From NCBI GenBank assembly GCA_026708055.1, contig JAPOVS010000023.1, positions 1 to 64,000 of the forward strand: a DNA stretch of 64,000 bases, given 5' to 3'. The DNA is from a bacterium (GTDB lineage: Bacteria > Actinomycetota > Acidimicrobiia > Acidimicrobiales > CATQHL01). The first letter of the stretch is position 1, and every line of letters starts with the position of its first letter. Under the pieces are notes generated by a model that ran no database searches, was not told the DNA's origin, and saw only the letters and a list, made by a program, of their open reading frames with translations. This document shows positions 24,135 through 32,333 of the stretch, piece after piece. The position numbers and the translations under genes are program-made.

Positions 24135-26714
24135 TCAGCCACCCGGCGCACCGGCGAAGACCTCGACATCGGACGCCTGCCGGAGCGCCGCCTTGCCCAG
24201 CTCGACGATCGCGACCCGCAAGTCCTCCGGTTCCAGGATGAAGATGCGAGCACCGGCCCGAAAGTACGCACCGAGAAGCTCCGGTGACTGCGCGCGTCCC
24301 ATGCGCACGCCGATCTGACAATCGGGAACGCCGATACGCACCGTCGTGAGTGCCGTGAAGATCCTCTGCTGCCAGCTGTCCTGACCCAGCCGCGGGTCCT
24401 CGGCGAGCCGCCCCTTTCGCATGTACTCGTCAAGGGGCTCGGCCGAGGTGAAAACGACCGCCGGGTAGCCCGAGGAGCTGACCATCAGGCGGTGCGCGTC
24501 GAGCCACAGGACTCGGGACCGCTGAGCCAGTTCCGCCGCCTTCTCGATGCCGAGCGGCGTGCTCACGAGCGCTCCGACCTCCAACTCGCCGCGACCCTCC
24601 TGTGACTGTTGCTGGGCGGCGAGTTCCTCGAGCATGGCCAGTTCCCGCGGGTCCGAGAGGTGGCGAACCACGAAGTAGGGAGTCGGCATGTCACCGGTCT
24701 CGCCGCAGGCCTGAGCCAGGGCTGCGACCTGGAGGCGGAGCAGTTCGCCGAGGCCCACCGGCAGGCCGACACCGGGATGGGCGACCAGCAACGACTCCAG
24801 ATCCAGGAACTCGCCCGCATCGCCGTCGATGAGATCGATGGCGCGCACGACGATGGGAACGCGGCGGGCGGCTTCGAAGACCGGGACCAGCAGCTCGGCC
24901 AGAGTCGGTTCGAGGCGGCTGAGGTCCACCCGGTCGCGGTGACGCTGCGCGCTCAGCTCGTCGGCCAGCTGCTGGACCGCACCGCTGGCCACGAGCAGGT
25001 CGATCAGCCGGATGCCGATGCCGTCGGCGCCGCGCTCGAGCGTCTCGGTGACCTGACCGGGCGTGGTGCAGAGCCCCAGGATGCGGCAGCTGCCCGCCGC
25101 CTCGCGGGCCACCCGCAACACCTCGCCGAGCCCGGTGCTCGACGAGGCGGGCTGCGACAGCGGCACGATCCCCTCGAACACGTCACCGGCGGCGCCGTCC
25201 ACCGAGAGACCGGTCCCCTCGGAGAACCGTCTCGACCCGACGCTGAACGTGCGGCCCTCGGGGTCGATGCCGAGGTCGGCGCAACCGACCACCGCCGGCC
25301 GGCCCAATGCCCGCGCCACGACCGCGGCGTGGCTCGTGGCGCCCCCGCGCGCCGTCACGATGCCCGTCGAGGCGATCATGCCGTGCAGGTCGAACGGGCT
25401 CGTCGTCTCCCGCAGGAGGATCACGTTCTCCCCGTCGGCGGCGATCGCCTCGGCGCGGTCGGGATCCAGTACCGCTGCCCCGTGCGCGTGGCCCACCGAG
25501 GCGGCTATCCCCTTCACCAGCAGCTTGCCGCTCGCCCGGGCGTCGGCGAGCGCGGCCGGCGCGAAACGGGGGCGCTCCACGTCGCGGATCTGGCCGGGCG
25601 TCACGCCGCTCAGAGCCTCCAGCGGGCTCACCGCGCCCTCGGCGAGGAGGTCCGCGGCGATGCGCACCGAGGCGTTCGGCGTCCGCTTGGCGCTGCGCAC
25701 CTGCAACAGGTACAGCCTCCCCCGCTCGACGGTGAACTCCAGGTCCAGTACGTCCTTGCGCTGCTGCTCGAGTCTGAGCGCCATGCGCTCGAAGTCCTCG
25801 AAGAGTTCCGGGCGCCGGCGCGCCGCCTCGGCCAGCGGCTCGGGCGTCCTGGTGCCCGCCACGATCTCCTCGCCCTGGCCGCCTTCGAGGTACTCCCCGT
25901 AGAGGCCGGGCTCGCCGGTGGTGGGGTTGCGGGTGAACGCCACACCGCTGCCCGAGGGGGAACCGAGATTGCCGAAGACCATCGCCTGCACGACGACGGC
26001 GGTGCCGAGCGAGTCGGATATGCCGTTCACGCGGCGGTAGGCAATGGCTCGACGGGTGTTCCAGGACCGGAACACCGCGGCGATGGCGCCGCGCACCTGT
26101 TCCATGGGGTCCTCGGGAACCGCCACGCCCACGTCGTCCACCTCGGCGGCGGCCATCGCCGACCAGAGACCGTCGAACGGCACCGGTGCGGACCGGTCCG
26201 CGGCGACGCCGTCCAGGAACTCCGAGCCGCGCGCGGCGACCTCGTCGCCGTCGGCGTCCAGCACGATCTCCGCGTACATGCGGTGGAACCGGATCATGAC
26301 CTCGGCCGCGAACTGCGCCGAGCCCGACGCCTCGGCCAGAGCGCGGGCCCGCCGCGGGTTGATCCCGAGGTTCAGGACCGTGTCCATCATCCCGGGCATC
26401 GAGACCGGCGCCCCCGAGCGGACCGACACCAGCAGGGGGCCGGCGCCGTCGGCAGGCTCCCCGACGCCCCGGAAGCTGGACGATGTCGCCTCCTCCAGCG
26501 CATCGATGTACCGCTCGAGTTGGCTGCCCAGCGCGGCCGGCAGGCTGCCGGCCTGCATGAACTCCCGGCATGCGGCCGTCGAGATGATGAAGCCGGGAGG
26601 AACCGGGTAGCCCCCCTCGACCAGGTGCGCCAGCCCGGCGCCCTTGCCCCCGAAGAGTGCCAGGTCCGATGGATCGGCTTCGTCAAAAGAGAAAACGAGC
26701 CTCGACGAGTCCAC
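24135..26714 (-). CDS. Pyruvate phosphate dikinase-like protein with degenerate C-terminal half
   Basis: The 859-residue protein has the PPDK_N ATP-grasp domain (ALFGGKGAGLAHLVEGGYPVPPGF at the N-terminus and ARGNLGSPSGSGVAFTRNPTTG-like features near residue 245) and a central phosphohistidine swivel domain with GIVTARGGATSHAAVVARA (His near 461). The length is that of PPDK (about 870). The C-terminal half, however, lacks the PEP/pyruvate-domain signature (CGEHGG active-site Cys region) and ends VGVRMGRAQSPELLG. It may therefore phosphorylate something other than pyruvate, as rifampin and phenol dikinases do. The start is GTG. It is co-transcribed with the 195- and 474-residue proteins and a separate swivel domain, and adjoins a microcompartment operon. 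The acceptor substrate is unknown. Confidence 0.78.
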   Translation of the reverse strand: MDSSRLVFSFDEADPSDLALFGGKGAGLAHLVEGGYPVPPGFIISTAACREFMQAGSLPAALGSQLERYIDALEEATSSSFRGVGEPADGAGPLLVSVRSGAPVSMPGMMDTVLNLGINPRRARALAEASGSAQFAAEVMIRFHRMYAEIVLDADGDEVAARGSEFLDGVAADRSAPVPFDGLWSAMAAAEVDDVGVAVPEDPMEQVRGAIAAVFRSWNTRRAIAYRRVNGISDSLGTAVVVQAMVFGNLGSPSGSGVAFTRNPTTGEPGLYGEYLEGGQGEEIVAGTRTPEPLAEAARRRPELFEDFERMALRLEQQRKDVLDLEFTVERGRLYLLQVRSAKRTPNASVRIAADLLAEGAVSPLEALSGVTPGQIRDVERPRFAPAALADARASGKLLVKGIAASVGHAHGAAVLDPDRAEAIAADGENVILLRETTSPFDLHGMIASTGIVTARGGATSHAAVVARALGRPAVVGCADLGIDPEGRTFSVGSRRFSEGTGLSVDGAAGDVFEGIVPLSQPASSSTGLGEVLRVAREAAGSCRILGLCTTPGQVTETLERGADGIGIRLIDLLVASGAVQQLADELSAQRHRDRVDLSRLEPTLAELLVPVFEAARRVPIVVRAIDLIDGDAGEFLDLESLLVAHPGVGLPVGLGELLRLQVAALAQACGETGDMPTPYFVVRHLSDPRELAMLEELAAQQQSQEGRGELEVGALVSTPLGIEKAAELAQRSRVLWLDAHRLMVSSSGYPAVVFTSAEPLDEYMRKGRLAEDPRLGQDSWQQRIFTALTTVRIGVPDCQIGVRMGRAQSPELLGAYFRAGARIFILEPEDLRVAIVELGKAALRQASDVEVFAGAPGG

Positions 26715-26735
26715 ACGCGCCCCCGGTTGCTCGCC

Positions 26736-27323
26736 TCAGTCCTCCAGAGACTCTCGAGGCCGGCCCAGTACGGCCAGAAGGTCCTCGTGGAACTCGAACC
26801 AGGTGTTGTGGAGAGAGTCCACCATCGGGCTGCTCACGTAGTCGGACCGGCCCGAATCGATGTACTCCAGGCTGCGCTCGAAACGCGCCGCGTAGTGGCT
26901 GTAGCGGGGGATCCAGCTCGCCGCCGCGCCCAGCGCCTCGACGTGGCGCTCGACGACCCGCGCCAGGCGTGAGTAGGTCCGTTCCTTCGCCTCGTCCGCT
27001 TCGGTCTGCCAGGCGCTCATCAGGTTCAGGAACCGCGCGTTGTAGCCCTCGAAGCGCTCGTACCACTCGAGGAATTCCGGCTCGCTGCGCAAGCCGGCGT
27101 ACTCGCGGTCGTAGTGCTCCAGGACGGCGCGCCGCCCCGGCTCGGTGAGGACGTGGTAGTCGCCCAGCTCGCGGACCAGCTCGCGTTCGACAGCCGATCG
27201 GAGGCAGGACTCGGCGTCGGCGCTGGAGAGGCCGGCGTTCTCCTCCATCGTGCCGCGGGTCGCCATCTTCGCCAGCCACACGGCGTTCAGCAGGAGGAAC
27301 TGCCCCTCGGGGAGCGTCGTCAT
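26736..27323 (-). CDS. Uncharacterised 195-residue protein of the dikinase cluster
   Basis: I do not recognise this family. The N-terminal 60 residues (FLLLNAVWLAKMATRGTMEE, then DYHVLTEPGRRAVLEHYDR) look like a winged-helix-type fold with a terminal-wing pattern. The rest is helical with many aromatic and charged residues (FLEWYERFEGYNARFLNLMSAWQ, ASWIPRYSHYAARFERSLEYI). It lies 21 bases upstream of the dikinase-like gene and 81 bases downstream of the 474-residue gene on the same strand, so it is very probably an accessory subunit or an activity regulator of that system. No signal peptide or membrane segment is present. Confidence 0.7.
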   Translation of the reverse strand: MTTLPEGQFLLLNAVWLAKMATRGTMEENAGLSSADAESCLRSAVERELVRELGDYHVLTEPGRRAVLEHYDREYAGLRSEPEFLEWYERFEGYNARFLNLMSAWQTEADEAKERTYSRLARVVERHVEALGAAASWIPRYSHYAARFERSLEYIDSGRSDYVSSPMVDSLHNTWFEFHEDLLAVLGRPRESLED

Positions 27324-27404
27324 GCCACCGAAGCCCGCCGGCGGATCAGCCCCGCGACCGCACGCCGTCCGGAGACCGGCGGGCGGTCGCGTGCATCGAG
27401 CGGG

Positions 27405-28829
27405 CTAAGCCCAGAGGTACTTCGAGGCCCGCAGATCGGCCTCGTCGGAGAACGGCAGGTAACCCTCTCCGGAGAAGATCTTCTGCGGGACGACCACCTG
27501 CACGAAGTTCCGCTTGGTGATCTCGTAGTAGTAGTTCATGACCCGCTGGTCGATCTCCCAGAAGTCCTTCTTGGCGCAGATCTCGTCGTACATGCCCGCC
27601 TTGCGGAGATGCGGGAGGATCATCTCGATGTAGTAGCTGTAGATGCCGTTGAGGCACAGGGTGTGCCGGGACATCTTTGCGGTCTTCTTGTACATCCGGT
27701 AGGTGGAGTCGCGCAGCCTCTCCATGTGGGGCTCGAGCTCCGTCAGCGGCACCGCGTACACGTCGCTCATCGGCGTGTCCCACTTGTCGCGCACGAACAC
27801 CGCCCCGCCGGTGATGTGGGGGACGTAGTTCTTCGGGATCGTGAAGCTCGTGGAGATGTCGTTGACCCGGATCTCCTGGAGTCCCATCAGGTCGGGATCC
27901 AGGACCACCGCCAGCGTGTAGCAGTGCGGGAGACCCTCGCAGACGTCGCTCCAGTGGAAGACCTCCTCGTTCACGAAGAGGTCCCGGACGATGAGAATCC
28001 GCCCGTCGGGAAGCGGGTACGGTCCCGTGTCCCCGAGGCCCAGACGGCAGTCGTAGTGGTCGAAGAACGCCAGCAGCTCGGCGGTCGCATTGAACTGCTC
28101 GAAGGTGTGCTGGTCCGGGGATCCCGGGTCGAAGTCCTGGACCTGCCCCATCAGCTGATCGATGAGCGCCGGCTCGTGGATCTTGCAGCGGTAGCGGTCC
28201 TGGGAGTTGAGGATGTAGCCGTCCTGCCGCTTGCCCCAGAGGACGCGCTGCATGAACTTGAGGATGATGTTGCTCTCCTCGACGTAGTCGTCGGCGCCGA
28301 TCCACTCGCCGGCCAGCAGACCGCAGCGGCCCATGCCGAACGCCACCGCGCCGAGGCACCAGTCGTGCACGCAGTTGATCTTGGTGCCGATCTCCGAACG
28401 GGCGCTCTCGCCGATGTCGATCACGCCCTGGGCGCCGATCCGGTCGGTGACCATGCGCATGAACTCGGGGTACCGGTAGAACTCGTTCATGAACGCCAGG
28501 ATCTCGTACTCCTGGCGGGGGATCATGCCCGAGACGCCCTCGGTGGCCCGCATCACGAGCACGTCCCAGATGTTCCACGCCAGGTAGTTGTTCAGATCGT
28601 TCAACTCGTCCAGGGTGAACTGGTCGTTCAGGACTTCCTCGTGCGTGACCTTCTCGAGCACGCCCGACTTGGCACGCGTCCGCATGATCTTGTCGCCGAG
28701 GATGCCGTCGGGTACCGGCTCCATGCCCTTGAAGTTCCCGACGTACTCCAGCGGCTGGAACCGCAGCCCGTCATCGTCCGGCTCGTAGCGCTTCGCGTAC
28801 TCGGCGGTTGCCTGTTCGAGGATCGTCAT
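27405..28829 (-). CDS. Uncharacterised 474-residue protein, possible catalytic subunit of the dikinase cluster
   Basis: The sequence has no family that I can name. It is rich in Asp, Tyr, Trp and Cys, lacks membrane segments, and shows likely conserved islands: INCVHDWCLGAVAFGMGRCG (about residues 150-169), SQDRYRCKIHEPALIDQLMG, VNEEVFHWSDVCEGLPHCYT and YVPHITGGAVFVRDKWD. The several His, Cys and Asp residues could form a metal or active site. GAAGGAG precedes the ATG. Position between a phosphohistidine domain gene and the dikinase gene suggests that it binds or transforms the phosphoryl acceptor. That function is inference only. Confidence 0.72.
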   Translation of the reverse strand: MTILEQATAEYAKRYEPDDDGLRFQPLEYVGNFKGMEPVPDGILGDKIMRTRAKSGVLEKVTHEEVLNDQFTLDELNDLNNYLAWNIWDVLVMRATEGVSGMIPRQEYEILAFMNEFYRYPEFMRMVTDRIGAQGVIDIGESARSEIGTKINCVHDWCLGAVAFGMGRCGLLAGEWIGADDYVEESNIILKFMQRVLWGKRQDGYILNSQDRYRCKIHEPALIDQLMGQVQDFDPGSPDQHTFEQFNATAELLAFFDHYDCRLGLGDTGPYPLPDGRILIVRDLFVNEEVFHWSDVCEGLPHCYTLAVVLDPDLMGLQEIRVNDISTSFTIPKNYVPHITGGAVFVRDKWDTPMSDVYAVPLTELEPHMERLRDSTYRMYKKTAKMSRHTLCLNGIYSYYIEMILPHLRKAGMYDEICAKKDFWEIDQRVMNYYYEITKRNFVQVVVPQKIFSGEGYLPFSDEADLRASKYLWA

Positions 28830-28956
28830 CGCATTTCTCCTTCGGGGTATTCGGGTTCGGTCCTGCCAGTCGGCGACATTGCCGTCTCGGTAAGCAGCAG
28901 CCGGATGGTTCGGGGACGAGCAGCCGCGCGTTCGCCGGATTCGAGGGGCGCCCGGC

Positions 28957-29376
28957 TCAGTCGAGCAGAACGACCTTTCCGACGTCGTGGTCGGAGCAGT
29001 CGAGCTTGACGCTCTTGCCGTTCAGCGCCTCAACGATCTCCTCGAAGTGCGAGTCGTCCGTCTCGCCGGGCACATAGCGGGAGCCGCTGCCCTCGGTGAG
29101 ATAGGCGGTCATCACGCAGGGCGTCTGGAACTCGCGGGAGAGGATGCCCAGGTGGGACTCCGGCGCCCCCGACATCGTGACGACGCCGATGGCTCCCATC
29201 GTGAGGGCGGGCGCCAGGAAGGTGGTGGTGCCGCCGCGAACGAGCAGGATGTGATCGCGCAGCTTGCCGCTGTCGATCAGGGAAATGACGTCCATGGGGC
29301 TCGCCAGGTAATGCACGGTTCCTGAAGGCTGCTTGTTTGTTTCGAAGACATTCATGCCTTCAGCAATGACAGTCAC
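28957..29376 (-). CDS. Free-standing phosphohistidine (PEP-utiliser swivel) domain
   Basis: This 139-residue protein corresponds to the mobile phosphohistidine domain of PEP-utilising enzymes. The stretch VVTMSGAPESHLGILSREF, with the candidate phosphoryl-carrying His75, aligns with VTARGGATSHAAVVARA in the neighbouring dikinase-like protein, and ILLVRGGTTTFLAPAL precedes it as in the family. It has no ATP-grasp or PEP-binding domain of its own, so it must receive its phosphoryl group from another protein, most simply the dikinase encoded 2.2 kb downstream. The start is GTG with GAGGAGG upstream. A separate swivel subunit beside a dikinase that already has one is unusual. Confidence 0.75.
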   Translation of the reverse strand: MTVIAEGMNVFETNKQPSGTVHYLASPMDVISLIDSGKLRDHILLVRGGTTTFLAPALTMGAIGVVTMSGAPESHLGILSREFQTPCVMTAYLTEGSGSRYVPGETDDSHFEEIVEALNGKSVKLDCSDHDVGKVVLLD

Positions 29377-29667
29377 CTCGTCGTCCTCCTCGTGGTAGTC
29401 GCGAGCATCTGAACGCGCAGCGACGGCGCGTCAGTGGCCATCCGCATCAGCATCGCCCACCGGCTCCGGGCGCGGGGATATCCCGGAGGGACAAATTCCC
29501 CTTGGATCGCTATCTGGGGGAGCAGTGCGATTTATCGGCCCGGTCCGGCCAGCGGCGTGGTCATTCTCCGCGCGGACCCATCGCGGACCTCACATTGCGG
29601 ACCTGTGCCCGCGGAGCGGCGGCAGCCCCGCGGCGGCGGGTTCCAGCCTGCTCCCCGGCACGACGGA
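29377..29667 (-). other. 291-base gap within the minus-strand cluster
   Basis: No credible gene is seen here. The gap separates the HAD phosphatase from the swivel-domain gene and probably holds a promoter for the downstream four genes plus the regulator. The first bases upstream of the swivel gene carry its Shine-Dalgarno sequence. No clear -35/-10 pair could be picked. Confidence 0.4.
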
Positions 29668-30729
29668 TCAGCTGCCGATGGCCGCCAGGACGCTGCGCAG
29701 CAACTCGTCGCGGACCTCCGGGGCGTTGCTCGGGACGGTGCCGGCCGGCGGCGCATCCGCCGCGGCCTGCGGATCGCAGCAGCCGCTCTCGGTGGTCGTC
29801 CCGCCGCAGTCGCAGGATGCCCCGCAGCAGGATGCCCCAGGGGTCGCGGCGGCGGGCGACTCCATCCCGCGAGCCGCAGCCGCCGAGGACGTACTGCGAC
29901 CGGCCGTCGGCTTCGCTCTCCGGCCACGGCGGTGCGCCGCCGCGGCAGCCGCCGCGCTGCGGACGGCGTTGCCCGCCGCCGCGGCGGACCGGGACGGCGG
30001 CGGTCCCGCGGTACACGGGCCCCCCTCGGCACTGCGGCCGTCGCGGAGATACACCAGCAGCTCCTCGGGCCAGACGCACACGAACTCCGCGCCGGCCGCC
30101 TTCAGCCGATCCGCGCTGTGCATGCCCCAGGCCACGCCGCAGACCCGGATCCCGGCCTTGAGCGCCTCGGTGACGTCGCCCACCGTGTCGGTGATCAGCA
30201 TGACCTCGTTGGATGCATGCTTGTGGGGAGTCACCGCCTCGTCGTAGTACGGCACGCATTGGCGCCCGCAGGCGTACGTGGGGTCCTCCAGGACGTGATC
30301 GATCGCATGCACCTTGCTGGGTGCGACCTCGCCGGAGAACACGTGCGCGAAGCAGTCCGCCAGACCGTTGTTCTCCAGAACCCGCCGCACCGACTCCATC
30401 GTGTTCGAGGAGACGATCATCAACGTGTACGACGAGGCCAGCTTGCGCACGATCGCCGCGATGCCGGGCACCACCTCCGGGAGATAGTCCGAACGCAGGT
30501 TGCGCTGGAAGTGCTCCTGCACGAGCGCCGGATCGACCACGCCCCGCTCCCGCGCCAGCGCCTCCAGCGCCTCGAAGAAGTTCTCCTCGAACAGCTGGAA
30601 GAACTCCGCCGCCGAACCGACTCCCAGCCCGAACTCCGAATCAGTCTCCTGGAAGATCTGCCAGGAACTGTTCCGCGTCTGGACGAGCGTGCCGTCGAGG
30701 TCGAACAGCAGTGCCCGAAGTTCGGACAT
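29668..30729 (-). CDS. HAD-family phosphatase with Cys-rich linker and encapsulation-peptide-like tail
   Basis: Residues 1-230 form a phosphoglycolate-phosphatase-like HAD hydrolase: LLFDLDGTLVQT (nucleophile Asp10, Asp12), MIVSSNTMESV, Lys in VAPSKVHAID and LITDTVGDVTEALKAG. After residue 235 there is an Ala/Arg/Gly-rich linker, a Cys cluster (ASCCGASCDCGG, then SGCCDP), an Ala/Pro stretch and a final short helix, VRDELLRSVLAAIGS. Such an amphipathic terminal helix behind a flexible linker is how many enzymes are addressed to the microcompartment lumen. The shell operon starts 1.2 kb away. The substrate is unknown; a phosphorylated intermediate made by the dikinase-like system is a reasonable guess. 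Confidence 0.78.
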   Translation of the reverse strand: MSELRALLFDLDGTLVQTRNSSWQIFQETDSEFGLGVGSAAEFFQLFEENFFEALEALARERGVVDPALVQEHFQRNLRSDYLPEVVPGIAAIVRKLASSYTLMIVSSNTMESVRRVLENNGLADCFAHVFSGEVAPSKVHAIDHVLEDPTYACGRQCVPYYDEAVTPHKHASNEVMLITDTVGDVTEALKAGIRVCGVAWGMHSADRLKAAGAEFVCVWPEELLVYLRDGRSAEGGPCTAGPPPSRSAAAAGNAVRSAAAAAAAHRRGRRAKPTAGRSTSSAAAARGMESPAAATPGASCCGASCDCGGTTTESGCCDPQAAADAPPAGTVPSNAPEVRDELLRSVLAAIGS

Positions 30730-30732
30730 CCA

Positions 30733-31707
30733 TCAGCTTCCTTCGGCACCGAGGGCCGTGACGGTGGACAGTCCCAGGAAGTCCTGCGTCTCCCCCTTGC
30801 CGACGTTGCCGTCCTGGTCCTGCCAGTCCATCAAGGCGTTGAAGCCGATGACGCCGGGCCAGGCCTGCCACGGGAAGGTGGTCAATCCCGTGCCGGTGAA
30901 CCGGTACCGGCGGCCGATGCGGTCCTCCACCTCAAGGTGCTTCTCGACGGGATAGAAGCCGTCCCTGACCGTCCGCCCGCTGCCGCCACGGAGGCCGTAC
31001 ACCTCCCCGTGATCCATGATGTAGCCGTGCGTCAACCGCAACCCCTCCAGTTCGTGGGGGTCGTAGTCGAAGATGGCGTGGAGGGCGTAGTCCTCCGAGA
31101 AGTGCGCGTGCAGCCAACTCATCGAATGGGCGTGGCGCTCGGCCCTGACTCCCCAACTGTGGTCCATCGTGGAGACGCACCGGAACGGGATCTTGGAGCC
31201 GCGTAGCACGATCTCTCCCTCGAAGAGGCCAGTCTCGTCGAAGTGGCCGCTGTAGGCCGTCCCCCACTGGAAGTCCGAGCCCGCCACCTTCGCCGCCAGC
31301 ATCGGATCCTGCTCGGGATCGTTGATGTCGTACGGCGCCATGAGCGAGCGGTAGCTGAAGTGGATCTCGGTGCCCTCGCCGTCGTCGTAGTCGACCTCCC
31401 AGTCCATGTTGGGCTTGGTGCAGCGGACCGCCAGCCCGTTGGCGAGCCTGTAGTCCTGCAGGTCGAAATCGGGGCCCATCGGGAGGTGCATCTGCATGTC
31501 GCAGTACTCGGCCTCCCAGTGGGAGTAGGCGCGCCGCGAGCACATGTGGATCGTCGACAGCGCGACGCCCAGATTGGTGCGGCACAGCACATAGACGCCG
31601 CAATTGAGATTCAACTGCGGCACGTAGAACCCGAAGAAGTTCGTCTCCGCCCAGTGCGGGTCGTCCGAGGTCGGAACGTGGAGTGCCGCATCGCTGTCCA
31701 GAATCAT
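30733..31707 (-). CDS. Lipocalin-like (DUF7064/CrtC-type) protein
   Basis: The 324-residue soluble protein resembles the DUF7064/hydroxyneurosporene-synthase-like group built of two lipocalin-type beta-barrels. Recognisable points are the repeated aromatic beta-strand pattern, the central MDHSWGVRAERHAHSMSWLHAHF segment (about residues 190-210) and GYIMDHGEVYGLRG. Relatives bind or modify hydrophobic molecules, but functions are mostly unproven. It is the first gene of the minus-strand cluster, only three bases before the phosphatase gene, and diverges from the shell operon across 252 bases. The assignment to this family is from memory of the motif and is moderately secure. Confidence 0.6.
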   Translation of the reverse strand: MILDSDAALHVPTSDDPHWAETNFFGFYVPQLNLNCGVYVLCRTNLGVALSTIHMCSRRAYSHWEAEYCDMQMHLPMGPDFDLQDYRLANGLAVRCTKPNMDWEVDYDDGEGTEIHFSYRSLMAPYDINDPEQDPMLAAKVAGSDFQWGTAYSGHFDETGLFEGEIVLRGSKIPFRCVSTMDHSWGVRAERHAHSMSWLHAHFSEDYALHAIFDYDPHELEGLRLTHGYIMDHGEVYGLRGGSGRTVRDGFYPVEKHLEVEDRIGRRYRFTGTGLTTFPWQAWPGVIGFNALMDWQDQDGNVGKGETQDFLGLSTVTALGAEGS

Positions 31708-31959
31708 GCTCGCCTCCCTGGAAGTCTCCGCTGTATCCCTGTATCCCCGTCCGTCCCCACAACGGCGTACGACAACTTTGTTCTAGTTGTCCCCAGGCAT
31801 CGCGGTACCCGATTCTCGGGATATCAACCGGCACCCAGAGTTATCCACAGGGGAGTAGTCCGGCCGAGTTTGGCGGGCGTATTTTGCTGTCATGGCGTAT
31901 CGGCGGCTGTTCTCCAAGGCTGGTTCGGCGCGCCGCGACCGCCCCGAGGCGTGGGTGTC
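31708..31959. promoter_or_regulatory. Divergent control region of the microcompartment locus
   Basis: These 252 bases must hold the promoters of both divergent operons. Visible elements are the dyad at 31771-31791, short tandem tgtatccc repeats near 31733-31747 and AT-rich patches around 31885-31895. I could not define -35/-10 pairs with confidence. Confidence 0.5.
31771..31791. promoter_or_regulatory. Palindromic candidate operator
   Basis: The arms gacaact (31771-31777) and agttgtc (31785-31791) are perfect reverse complements around a 7-base spacer. It is AT-rich compared with its surroundings and lies between the two divergent operons, so it is a candidate binding site for the PucR-type regulator at 21857-24067. 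Confidence 0.45.
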
Positions 31960-32256
31960 ATGCAGCTAGCCAGAGTCATCGGCCAAGTCGTTGCGACGGT
32001 CAAGGAGCCGGGTCTGGACACCTTCAAGATCCTGATCGTGCAGAACATCGATCCGTCCGCGCCGGACGGCGAGGCGAGCGCGCCTCCCTATGTCGCCGTC
32101 GACCTCGTCGGCGCCGGCGAGGGAGAGCTGGTCACCGTGGCACAAGGGAGCGCGGCTCGGGTGCCGAGAGCCACGGCGAACACCCCGACCGACAGCGCGG
32201 TCGTGGCGATAGTCGACACGTTGAACGTTGACGGAGCGGTCACCTTCGAGAAGTGA
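31960..32256 (+). CDS. Microcompartment pentamer shell protein (BMC-P, EutN/CcmL family)
   Basis: The 98-residue protein has the EutN/CcmL/PduN pattern: it begins MQLARVIGQVVATVKEPGLD, followed by LDTFKILIVQNID, PYVAVDLVGAGEGELVTVAQGSAAR and AVVAIVDTLNV. BMC-P pentamers cap the vertices of the icosahedral shell. The ATG at 31960 is preceded by GAGG. It is the first gene of the plus-strand operon, an uncommon place for the vertex protein, and is followed 77 bases later by the hexamer gene. One BMC-P, one BMC-H and one BMC-T are present, which is the minimum needed for a closed shell. Confidence 0.93.
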   Translation: MQLARVIGQVVATVKEPGLDTFKILIVQNIDPSAPDGEASAPPYVAVDLVGAGEGELVTVAQGSAARVPRATANTPTDSAVVAIVDTLNVDGAVTFEK

Positions 32257-32333
32257 CCCCTCGCTCGGCGCTCTGACACCGCGCGCTCCGAAACCGAAGA
32301 ACCACAAGCACACACTGATGGAGGTACGACCAA

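Noticed and set aside
24609-26972. Plus-strand open frame of about 787 codons opposite the dikinase-like gene
   Set aside because: It is antisense to a protein with clear ATP-grasp and phosphohistidine motifs and has no recognisable domain itself.
31841-31849. A perfect DnaA-box consensus (TTATCCACA) in the microcompartment control region
   Set aside because: It is a single site without neighbouring boxes, an AT-rich unwinding region or dnaA/dnaN genes, so it is not evidence of a replication origin.
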